A program made the translations under genes and the position numbers. The notes beneath the pieces were generated by a model, which did no database searches, had not been told where the DNA came from, and was given only the letters and a program-made list of their open reading frames with translations. Positions 57,164-64,000 of a stretch of 64,000 bases of DNA are shown piece after piece. Positions within the stretch are counted from its first letter, which is position 1. Every line of letters begins with the position of its first letter. Source of the DNA: Actinopolymorpha cephalotaxi (GTDB taxonomy: Bacteria > Actinomycetota > Actinomycetes > Propionibacteriales > Actinopolymorphaceae); contig NZ_JACBZA010000001.1 of the NCBI RefSeq assembly GCF_013408535.1, forward strand, positions 6,408,850 through 6,472,849, read 5' to 3'.

Positions 57164-60028
57164 TCAGGTGCGCAGCCTGCGCAGGAAGGGATCGCCGGCC
57201 TCGACCGGCGCGAGCCGCACCCGCGCGTCCACCACCACACACGAGGCGGTGGTGGCGACGACCGGGTTCAGGTCGAGTTCGGCGACCTCGGGCACGAGTT
57301 CGGCGAGCCGGCCGACGCGCAAGAGCACGTTGACAATGCCGTCGGTGTCCAGCCGGGGGTCGGCGTTCTCCCCGAACAGCGCCGGACCCGCCCGCAGCGC
57401 GGTCAGCATCTCGCGGGCGTCGAGGTCGGTGAGCGGCACCAGCCGGTACGTACGGTCGCCGATGAGGTCGGTGTCCACCCCGCCCAGCCCGAACCCCACC
57501 AGCGGACCGAACGTCGGGTCGCTGCTCACCCCGACCAGGAGTTCGCGCCCGGGTGCGGCCATCGGCTGGACGACGACGCCGGTCAGCGCCGGCCCGAACC
57601 GCTCCCGCAGTACGCCGAACCCCTCACGGACGGCGGCCTCGTCGGACAGCCCCAGCAGCACCCCGCCGGCCCGGCTCTTGTGCAGGACGTCCGCCGCCGC
57701 GGCCTTGAGCGCCACCGGCCGGCCGCTCTCGTGGAATGCCGCCACCGCCTCGTCGGCGTCCCGGACGACCCGGACGCCGGCGACCGGCAGGCCGACGTGC
57801 CCGAGCAGCGTGACCACGCCCTCGGGGTCCAGCCAGCCGCCGTCCGGATGCCCGGTGAGGAACTCCGCCACCAGGGCGCGGGCGGCGTCGACGTCGATGT
57901 CCGGCAGGTCCGGCACCGTCCCGGCCGGCCGGGACCGCCAGATGCCGTACCGCACCGCGTTCCCCAGCGCGACGGCCGCGTGCGCGGGGTCACTGAACAC
58001 CGGCACCGGCCGGCCCGCGGTGGGGTCGGTGGGGTGCAGCGCGTCGACCACCGCCGTCTGGCCGACCCGGACCGCGACGACCGGCAGCCCGAGCTCCCAC
58101 GGCACCTCGTCCGCCAGCCTGGGCAGCGGATCGGTCACCGCGGTGGGTGCGGTCAGCACCAGCACCGCGTCCACGCCCGGATCGTCGAGCACCGCCCGCA
58201 CGCACCTGTGGAAGATCTCGTCGTGCACGTCCGCGGTGGTGTCGACCGGGTTGCGGAGGCTGGCGGTCGGGGGCAGCAGCGAGCGGAGTTCGGCGCGGGT
58301 GGCCTCGCCGAGTTCGGGGAGGGTGAGGCCCTGGCGCGCGCAGGCGTCGGCGGCGAGTACGCCGATCCCGCCGACGTTGCCGATCACCGCGACCCGGTTG
58401 CCGGCGGGCAGCGGCTGCCAGCTCAGTACGCAGGCGGTCGTCACGACGTCGCTCAGGTTGTCCATCGCGAGTACGCCGGCCTGGTCGAACAACGCGTCCC
58501 GGTTGACCGCCGGCGTCGCGGCCGCGGCCGTGTGCGAGGCGGCGGCCCGCCGGGCGACCTCGCTGCTGCCCGTTCGTACTGCCAACACCGGCTTGCGCGC
58601 GGCCAGCGCTCGCGCCAGCACCCCGAACTTGCGCGGGTTGCCGAACGACTCGACGTAGACCACGGCCAGGTCCGTGGCCTCGTCGCGCTGCCACCACATC
58701 AACAGGTCGTTGCTGCTCACGTCGAACTTGTCGCCGGTCGACACCAGGCTGGACACGCCGAGCTCGACCGCGGCGAACTGCTCCAGCAACGCGATGCCCA
58801 CCCCGCCGGACTGGGTGACGACGCCGACCCGTCCGGCCGGTGCGGGCCCGCGGGCGAACGTCGCGTTCAGCCGTACATCCTCGGCGGTGTTGACCACGCC
58901 GAGACAGTTCGGGCCGACCATCCGCATGCCGTACCTGCGGACCGCCGCCCGCAACGCGTCCGCGCGCTCGGGGTGATCGGTCACGCCGGAGGTGACGACG
59001 ACCAGCGCACGGACGCCGCGTTCACCGCACTCCTCCGCCGCCTGCGCGACCGCCGCGGCGGGGACGCACAGGACGGCCAGGTCGACACCTGGCGGGAGAT
59101 CGCGGGCGGACGGGACGCACCGCACGTCGGCCACCACGTCGGCGTGCGGGTTGACCGCGTGCGCGGCGCCGGTGTAGCCGCCGGCCAGCAGGTTGGCCAG
59201 CACGGCGTGCCCCACCGAGTCCGGCCGGCGGCTGGCGCCCACGACCGCGACGGCCTTCGGCCGCAGCAGGGCGCCCAGGCTGGCCACGTCGGCGAGGCGT
59301 TCGCGTTCGCCGACGGCGGCGGCGTAGCTCGAGGCGCCCTCGACGAGCCGCAGGGTCACGAGGTACGACGACCCTTCCAGCCGCATCGTCATCGGCAGCC
59401 CCGCGTCGCGGAACACCCGGACCATGGCGGCGTTCTCGGTGAGCACCTCGGCCACGAACCGGCGTACTCCGCGCCGCCGGGCGGCGGAGGCGAGGTGCTC
59501 CAGCAGCAGCGTGCCCAGGCCGTGCGCCTGCTGCCGGTGGTCGACGACGATCGCGACCTCTGCCTCGGCCGGGTCGGACAGCACTTCGCAGTGGGCGGCG
59601 CCGATCAGGGTGTCTCCCACGAACGCGCCGACGGTGAGCCTGTGGGCGTCACCGGGCCGGACGAGCTGATCGAGGAGCTCGGGGAGGCCGACCGGGTGGG
59701 TGGTGAAGAACCGCAGGTAGGTGTCGCGTTCGGGGAGGTCCTGGTGCAGCCGCAGCAGGTCGTCGAGATCGTCCGGTCCGAGGGGGCGCAGCTCCACCAC
59801 CCGGCCGTCGGTGAGGACCGCGCGTACGGCCTGGGCGGTCCGAGCGGTGGGAACGGTCTGGCCCGGCTGGCCCGGCTGGCCCGGCTGGCCCGGCTGGCCC
59901 GGCTGGCCCGGCTGCCCTGGCTGGTCCTGCCCCGGCTGGCCCGGCTGCCCTGGCTGGTCCTGCCCGGGTTGCCCCGGCTGCCCGGCTTCGTCCGGCACGA
60001 CCCTGGTCGCCGACCGGTCTGGCTCCAT
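57164..60028 (-). CDS. GNAT acetyltransferase fused to NDP-forming acyl-CoA synthetase
   Basis: 954 residues from the ATG at 60028, 5 bp after GGACGGAG; ATGs at 60046 and 60094 are weaker. Residues 10-60 are a collagen-like GQP repeat. Residues 60-225 form a GNAT domain (DRRQQAHGLGTLLLEHLASAARR is the acetyl-CoA site). Then the CoA-binding Rossmann domain (AVAVVGASRRPDSVGHAVLANL), the succinyl-CoA ligase-like core (ASHTAAAA carries the phosphorylated histidine) and an ATP-grasp domain (GRPVALKAAAADVLHKSRAGG). Such fusions are protein lysine acetyltransferases of the Pat/PatZ type, or acetyl-CoA synthetases. It is divergent from a P-type ATPase. Confidence 0.9.
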   Translation of the reverse strand: MEPDRSATRVVPDEAGQPGQPGQDQPGQPGQPGQDQPGQPGQPGQPGQPGQPGQPGQTVPTARTAQAVRAVLTDGRVVELRPLGPDDLDDLLRLHQDLPERDTYLRFFTTHPVGLPELLDQLVRPGDAHRLTVGAFVGDTLIGAAHCEVLSDPAEAEVAIVVDHRQQAHGLGTLLLEHLASAARRRGVRRFVAEVLTENAAMVRVFRDAGLPMTMRLEGSSYLVTLRLVEGASSYAAAVGERERLADVASLGALLRPKAVAVVGASRRPDSVGHAVLANLLAGGYTGAAHAVNPHADVVADVRCVPSARDLPPGVDLAVLCVPAAAVAQAAEECGERGVRALVVVTSGVTDHPERADALRAAVRRYGMRMVGPNCLGVVNTAEDVRLNATFARGPAPAGRVGVVTQSGGVGIALLEQFAAVELGVSSLVSTGDKFDVSSNDLLMWWQRDEATDLAVVYVESFGNPRKFGVLARALAARKPVLAVRTGSSEVARRAAASHTAAAATPAVNRDALFDQAGVLAMDNLSDVVTTACVLSWQPLPAGNRVAVIGNVGGIGVLAADACARQGLTLPELGEATRAELRSLLPPTASLRNPVDTTADVHDEIFHRCVRAVLDDPGVDAVLVLTAPTAVTDPLPRLADEVPWELGLPVVAVRVGQTAVVDALHPTDPTAGRPVPVFSDPAHAAVALGNAVRYGIWRSRPAGTVPDLPDIDVDAARALVAEFLTGHPDGGWLDPEGVVTLLGHVGLPVAGVRVVRDADEAVAAFHESGRPVALKAAAADVLHKSRAGGVLLGLSDEAAVREGFGVLRERFGPALTGVVVQPMAAPGRELLVGVSSDPTFGPLVGFGLGGVDTDLIGDRTYRLVPLTDLDAREMLTALRAGPALFGENADPRLDTDGIVNVLLRVGRLAELVPEVAELDLNPVVATTASCVVVDARVRLAPVEAGDPFLRRLRT
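59857..59987. repeat. 9-bp tandem repeat coding a Gly-Gln-Pro collagen-like tract
   Basis: Copies of CCGGCTGGC (with CCTGGTCCTG variants) run through this stretch, coding GQPGQPGQDQ units of the N-terminal linker of the GNAT/acyl-CoA synthetase on the minus strand. Length variation between strains is likely. Confidence 0.75.
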
Positions 60029-60148
60029 GCGCGCTCCGTCCGCCATCCCCGCCCCAACCGGCCCCCACCGGTCCCAGGGCACACGGTAGGCCATGTCCGG
60101 TGCGCTTCGGGAGCGCTGACCGGAGGGTTCGCTGGGTACGCCACCACT

Positions 60149-62707
60149 GTGGACCAGGCCGGGCTGACCGAGGCGGAGGCCGCGGCCCGGCTGGAGCGGT
60201 ACGGCCCGAACGCCCCGCCCCGCCGGCCGCCGGTGCCGCTGCACCGCCGGCTCGCCGCCCAGTTGCGCGACCCGCTGATCGTCGTCCTGCTGGTCGCCGC
60301 GGTCCTCACCATCGCGACCCGGGACATCTCCGACGCGGCGGTCATCGTGCTGGTGATCGTGATGAACACCGCGGTCGGGGTCAGTCAGGAGGTACGCGCG
60401 GACCAGGCGATCACCGAGCTGGCCGCCCTGGCCGCCCCGTCGGCGCGGGTCGTCCGCGACGGCGCCGAGCGGGAGGTGCCGGCCGCGGAGGTGGTGCCGG
60501 GTGACCTTCTGGTGCTCGCCGAGGGCCAGGTCGTTCCCGCGGACGCCCGGCTGGTGGAGGCGGTCGCGTTCGCCGCCGACGAGTCCATGCTCACGGGTGA
60601 GGCGGTGCCGGTGGACAAGGCCGCGGCCTCCACCGAGGAGTCCGGCGACGAGGTGTCGGCGGGCACGGTGGTGGTGCGCGGACGGGGGCTCGCGGTGGTG
60701 ACCGCGACGGGTGGGGCCAGCGCGATGGGGCGGGTGGCCGCGCTGATGGCGGCCGAGCCGGTCCGTACGCCGCTGCAGCGCCGGCTCGCCGGGGTGGCGC
60801 GGGTGCTCGCGATCAGCGCCGCCGTCCTGTGCGTCGTGGTGCTGGTGCTCGGACTGGTCCGCGGCCAGCCGCTGGAGCTGATGGTGCTCACCGGCATCAG
60901 CCTGCTGGTCGCGGCGGTGCCGGAGTCGCTGCCCGCGGTGGTGACGCTGGCGCTCGCCCTGGGCGCGCGCCGGATGGCCCGCCGGAACGCGATCGTGCGC
61001 CGGCTGCCGGCGGTGGAGACGCTCGGCTCGGTGACGGTGATCGCCACCGACAAGACCGGCACGCTCACCGAGGGCGCGATGGTGGTGCAGCGGCTGTGGA
61101 CGTACGAAGGCGAGGTGGAGGTGACCGGCGCCGGGTACGCGCCGGAGGGGGAGTTGCTCCGGGACGGCCGGCCGGTCGACCCCGCGGAGGTGCCCGACGT
61201 GGTGGCCCTGCTGCGGGCGGGCGTGCTGTGCACCGACGCGAGCCTGCTGCCCCCGCGTACCGGGTCGGAGTCCTGGAGCGCGGCGGGCGACCCCACCGAG
61301 GCGGCACTGCTCGCCGCCGGTGCCAAGCTCGGGTTGACACGGGCCGCGCTGGAGAGCACCTGGCCGCGGGTGGCGGAGGTCCCGTTCGACAACGCCCGCA
61401 AGCGGATGACCACCGTGCACCGTCGCGGGCCGGACTCCTACCTCGTCATCTGCAAGGGCGCGCCCGAGGTGCTCCTGCGCAACCCGCTGCTGTCCGACGG
61501 CGCCGGCGTGCTGGGCAGCGCCGCCGAGCGGACCCAGGAGTACGCCGCCGAGGGCTTCCGCGTGCTCGCCGTCGCCACCGCCGAGCGGGACACCCTTCCA
61601 CCGGAGGACGGCCCGGTCGCCCTGGAGGCCGCCCTCGAGGACGGCCTACGGCTGCTCGGCCTGGTGGCCATCGCGGACCCGCCGCGAGCCTCGGCGCCGG
61701 CCACCATCGCCGCGTGCCGGCAGGCGGGGATCGCGCCGGTGCTGATCACCGGCGACCACCCCGCGACCGCGCACGCGATCGCCCGCCAGGTCGGTATCGA
61801 GGGGCCCCTCGGAACCGAGGGGGTCGGTATCGAGGGGGCAGGCGGCGGTGAGGAGGACGGGCGGGTCTTCGCCCGGACCAGTCCGGAGCAGAAGCTGGCC
61901 ATCATCCACGCGTACCGCGACCGCTCGGAGGTGGTCGCGATGACCGGCGACGGCGTGAACGACGCGCCGGCCCTGCGCAGCGCGGACATCGGCGTGGCCA
62001 TGGGCCGGCGGGGCACCGAGGTGGCCCGCGAGGCCGCGGACCTCGTCCTCGCCGACGACGAGCTCGCCACCTTGGTGGCCGCGGTGGAGGAAGGCCGGCG
62101 GATCTACGCCAACGTCCGCCGCTTCCTGGCGTACGGGCTGGCCGGCGGTGCCGCGGAGATCCTGGTGATGCTGGCCGGCCCGTTCCTCGGCTTTCCCCTG
62201 CCGCTGCTGCCCGCGCAGATCCTGTGGGTCAACCTGCTCACCCACGGGCTGCCCGGGGTGGCGCTCGGCGCCGAACCGGCCGAGGGCGACCTGATGCGTT
62301 CGCCGCCGCGGCCGCCGGCCGAACGTATCCTCGGCGCCGGGCTGTGGCAGCGGGTGGCGCGGCTGGCCGTCGTGGTCGCCGCGGTGACACTCGGGGTGGC
62401 CGTGTGGGCCCACGCTACCGGGCGGCCCTGGCAGAGCATGGCGTTCCTGACCCTGGGCGCGACGCAGCTGTGGATCGGCCTGGGTTCGCGGGCCCGGCCC
62501 GGCACGCTCACCAACCCGTTCCTGCTGCTGGCCGTCGTGGTCGCGTTCGGGTTGCAGGCTGCCGGGGTGTACGTCCCGCTGCTGCGCGACCTGCTCGGCA
62601 CCGAACCCGTGCCGCTGCCCGATCTCTTGATCGTGGGCGTGGTGTCGTTCGCCGGGTACGTCGCGATTCGGCTGGATCGGTTCCTCGCCGGTCGCCGCCG
62701 GGCATGA
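60149..62707 (+). CDS. Cation-translocating P-type ATPase (Ca2+-type, P2)
   Basis: 852 residues from a GTG at 60149; its ribosome site is weak (GGAGGG 21 bp upstream), so the transcript may start very near. Signature regions: SMLTGEAVPVDKAAA (actuator TGE), VAAVPESLPAVVTLALALG (M4; PES where most have PEG), VIATDKTGTLTEGAMVV (phosphorylated D301), PTEAALLAAGAKLG (nucleotide domain) and TGDGVNDAPALRSADIGVAMG (hinge). It belongs with Ca2+/Mn2+ pumps and CtpF-like ATPases. It is divergent from the acyl-CoA synthetase and followed by a NuoE/NuoF fusion. Confidence 0.92.
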   Translation: MDQAGLTEAEAAARLERYGPNAPPRRPPVPLHRRLAAQLRDPLIVVLLVAAVLTIATRDISDAAVIVLVIVMNTAVGVSQEVRADQAITELAALAAPSARVVRDGAEREVPAAEVVPGDLLVLAEGQVVPADARLVEAVAFAADESMLTGEAVPVDKAAASTEESGDEVSAGTVVVRGRGLAVVTATGGASAMGRVAALMAAEPVRTPLQRRLAGVARVLAISAAVLCVVVLVLGLVRGQPLELMVLTGISLLVAAVPESLPAVVTLALALGARRMARRNAIVRRLPAVETLGSVTVIATDKTGTLTEGAMVVQRLWTYEGEVEVTGAGYAPEGELLRDGRPVDPAEVPDVVALLRAGVLCTDASLLPPRTGSESWSAAGDPTEAALLAAGAKLGLTRAALESTWPRVAEVPFDNARKRMTTVHRRGPDSYLVICKGAPEVLLRNPLLSDGAGVLGSAAERTQEYAAEGFRVLAVATAERDTLPPEDGPVALEAALEDGLRLLGLVAIADPPRASAPATIAACRQAGIAPVLITGDHPATAHAIARQVGIEGPLGTEGVGIEGAGGGEEDGRVFARTSPEQKLAIIHAYRDRSEVVAMTGDGVNDAPALRSADIGVAMGRRGTEVAREAADLVLADDELATLVAAVEEGRRIYANVRRFLAYGLAGGAAEILVMLAGPFLGFPLPLLPAQILWVNLLTHGLPGVALGAEPAEGDLMRSPPRPPAERILGAGLWQRVARLAVVVAAVTLGVAVWAHATGRPWQSMAFLTLGATQLWIGLGSRARPGTLTNPFLLLAVVVAFGLQAAGVYVPLLRDLLGTEPVPLPDLLIVGVVSFAGYVAIRLDRFLAGRRRA

Positions 62708-62714
62708 GGGCTGC

Positions 62715-64000
62715 GTGCGTGAGGGTCGTGAAGGTCGTGAGGGTCGTGAGAGTCGTGCGGGCGGCAAAGTGGACCGCGGGCCGACCGGGGCGTCGCTGGA
62801 CGGGCTGGAACGCCGCACCGGCGGACCGGCGTACGACAGCCTGACCCGGCTGCGCGCGGCGCGTGCCTCGCACGGTGTGGTCACCCCGTCGGACGAACGC
62901 GCGGTCGCCGACGAGGTGTGCCTTCCGGTGGCCGCCGTGCACGGAGCCGCGAGCTACTACGCCGATCTGCGCGGCCGGCAGGGCGCCCGGCACGTGCGGG
63001 TGTGCGCGGGCACGGCCTGCTTCGTGGCCGGCGGCGGTGGCCGGCACGTCGCGGAGGTGTCCCGGGTCCTCGGCGTACCCCCGGACGAGTGCACGCTCGA
63101 CGGACAGGTGTCGCTGCAGGTGGTGCACTGCCTGGGCTACTGCTACACGGGACCGGCCGCGCTGGACGGCGACCAGCCGCGGGCGGGCGCCGACCTCGCC
63201 GCGCAGCTCGCCGGGGACGCGCCGCCCAGGGCACCCGACCCCGTCGTCCGTGCCGCCACGCCACCGGTCGTCCTTCGGGGCGTCGTCGGCGAGGAATCGT
63301 CCTGGCAGGTGTGGCCGCGGTTGCTCGCGGCGGTCCGGTCCGACGGAGGCCCCGCCGCGGTCGCCAGCCGGATCCGCGCGGAGGTGGCGACCGCAGGACT
63401 GCGCGGCCGGGGCGGCGCGGGCTTTCCCACCGCGTACAAGTGGCGGGCCGTGGCGGGTTCGTCCGTCCCACCCGCACAGCGTTACGTCGTGGCCAACGGC
63501 GACGAGGGCGACCCCGGCTCGTTCGCCGACCGGGTGCTGATGGAGGAGGACCCGGACCGGCTGCTGGAGGGGCTGGCTCTCGCCGCGCTGGCCTGCGGTG
63601 CGGAGCGGGGGTTCGTCTACGTGCGTTCGGAGTACCCGCGCGCCATCGGCCGGCTCCGCGAGGCGGTCGCCCGGGCGCACGCCGGCGGCCACCTGGGCGC
63701 CGACCTGCACGGCTCGGGCGTTCGGCTGGACGTCACGGTGGTCTCCGGTGCCGGGTCCTACCTGGCCGGAGAGGAGACCTCGCTGCTGAGGTCGCTGGCC
63801 GGACTGCGGGCCACGGTGCGCCCCCGGCCGCCGTACCCCACGGAGTACGGCCTGCTCGGCCGGCCCACCGCGCTGAACAACGTGGAGACGCTGGCGGCGG
63901 TACCGGCGGTCATCGCCGACGGCGGCCGAACCTACGCCGCACGGGGCGTGCCGCCGGACACCGGCACCCTGCTGGTGTGCCTGAACGAGAGGTTCCGTCG
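62715..64000 (+). CDS. NuoE-NuoF fusion, NADH-oxidising flavoprotein (5' part)
   Basis: 428 residues are visible; the gene runs past the window end. The start is the GTG at 62715 or 62769; the stretch between them is a REGREGREGRES repeat (9-bp unit GGTCGTGAG) that may be untranslated. The NuoE-like thioredoxin [2Fe-2S] domain has VCAGTACFVAG (CxxxxC) and HCLGYCYTGPA (CxxxC) as cluster ligands. The NuoF-like part carries GLRGRGGAGFPTAYKW (FMN), ANGDEGDPGSFADRVLMEED and GAGSYLAGEETSLLRSL. This architecture belongs to the beta subunit of NAD-dependent formate dehydrogenase and NAD-reducing hydrogenase. A catalytic subunit is expected to the right. Confidence 0.9.
   Translation, partial: MREGREGREGRESRAGGKVDRGPTGASLDGLERRTGGPAYDSLTRLRAARASHGVVTPSDERAVADEVCLPVAAVHGAASYYADLRGRQGARHVRVCAGTACFVAGGGGRHVAEVSRVLGVPPDECTLDGQVSLQVVHCLGYCYTGPAALDGDQPRAGADLAAQLAGDAPPRAPDPVVRAATPPVVLRGVVGEESSWQVWPRLLAAVRSDGGPAAVASRIRAEVATAGLRGRGGAGFPTAYKWRAVAGSSVPPAQRYVVANGDEGDPGSFADRVLMEEDPDRLLEGLALAALACGAERGFVYVRSEYPRAIGRLREAVARAHAGGHLGADLHGSGVRLDVTVVSGAGSYLAGEETSLLRSLAGLRATVRPRPPYPTEYGLLGRPTALNNVETLAAVPAVIADGGRTYAARGVPPDTGTLLVCLNERFR

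Noticed and set aside
60029..60148. DosR box between the acyl-CoA synthetase and the ATPase
   Set aside because: GGTCCC and GGGAC-like words occur, but no GGGAC-N-GTCCC arrangement with proper spacing could be found.
1..64000. Prophage, integrative element or insertion sequence
   Set aside because: No integrase, transposase, terminal inverted repeats or phage structural genes were seen. The DUF222/HNH gene is the only element-like gene.

Overview
The window is 64 kb of very GC-rich DNA with dense coding on both strands, many GTG starts, Tat signal peptides, HelD, DUF222/HNH and a c-di-AMP riboswitch in front of an NlpC/P60 hydrolase. All of this fits a free-living actinomycete. Frequent GTACG words and the gene content suggest the Propionibacteriales (a Kribbella, Actinopolymorpha or Nocardioides relative), but that placement is inference. 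I see no tRNA, rRNA, CRISPR, prophage or intact insertion sequence.

1-9 kb: the 3' end of a FAD oxidoreductase with a Rieske domain, an ABM monooxygenase, a YCII/DGPF protein with its ECF42-type sigma factor, a stand-alone LigD-type polymerase, the RNA polymerase recycling factor HelD, a Tat-exported PhoD phosphatase and a DUF1905 protein. 8.4-15.3 kb holds two divergent regulator/target pairs with visible control DNA. One is a GntR-TetR fusion repressor opposite a FAD monooxygenase, with two matching operator-like repeats. The other is a MerR regulator opposite an FMN reductase-SnoaL fusion, with a perfect 16-bp palindrome inside a 19-bp promoter spacer. An MFS transporter, a DinB protein and an APH-like kinase lie between them. 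15.3-22 kb: a PNPOx-fold protein, a CYTH-CHAD protein, a polytopic membrane protein, XdhC, an aldo/keto reductase and a Gfo/Idh/MocA oxidoreductase.

22.1-25.1 kb is a patch of decay: an AAA kinase with an apparent internal deletion, a TetR regulator lacking its DNA-binding half, and an amidohydrolase lacking its N-terminus, around an intact esterase and a 51-residue membrane protein. Then come the riboswitch with NlpC/P60, DoxX and a methyltransferase. 28-32 kb holds an AraC regulator, a BNR beta-propeller and a MoaD-like protein in one apparent operon, then a leaderless ArsR gene coupled to an AHSA1 gene and a SnoaL gene. 32-39.6 kb: phosphocholine-specific phospholipase C, a P450 divergent from a phytanoyl-CoA dioxygenase, Gfo/Idh, acyl-CoA-binding protein, SDR and Nudix.

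39.6-48 kb: a TetR regulator overlapping a DksA/TraR zinc finger gene, and an MMPL transporter set between two NarL-type two-component systems, followed by two coupled membrane proteins. 48-57 kb: betaine-aldehyde-type dehydrogenase, a DUF4352 protein, an SUMF1-fold protein lacking the formylglycine cysteine pair, a DUF222/HNH protein, a large secreted-or-cytosolic protein of unknown function, a FAD oxidase and a relic of an S8 peptidase tail. The right end carries a GNAT/NDP-forming acyl-CoA synthetase fusion divergent from a cation P-type ATPase and a NuoE-NuoF fusion that runs off the window, a set that resembles hypoxia/dormancy gene clusters of actinobacteria.

No single locus is clearly a new system. 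The best candidates are the AraC/BNR/MoaD operon, the two regulator/operator pairs and the window-wide habit of in-frame tandem repeats in protein linkers.
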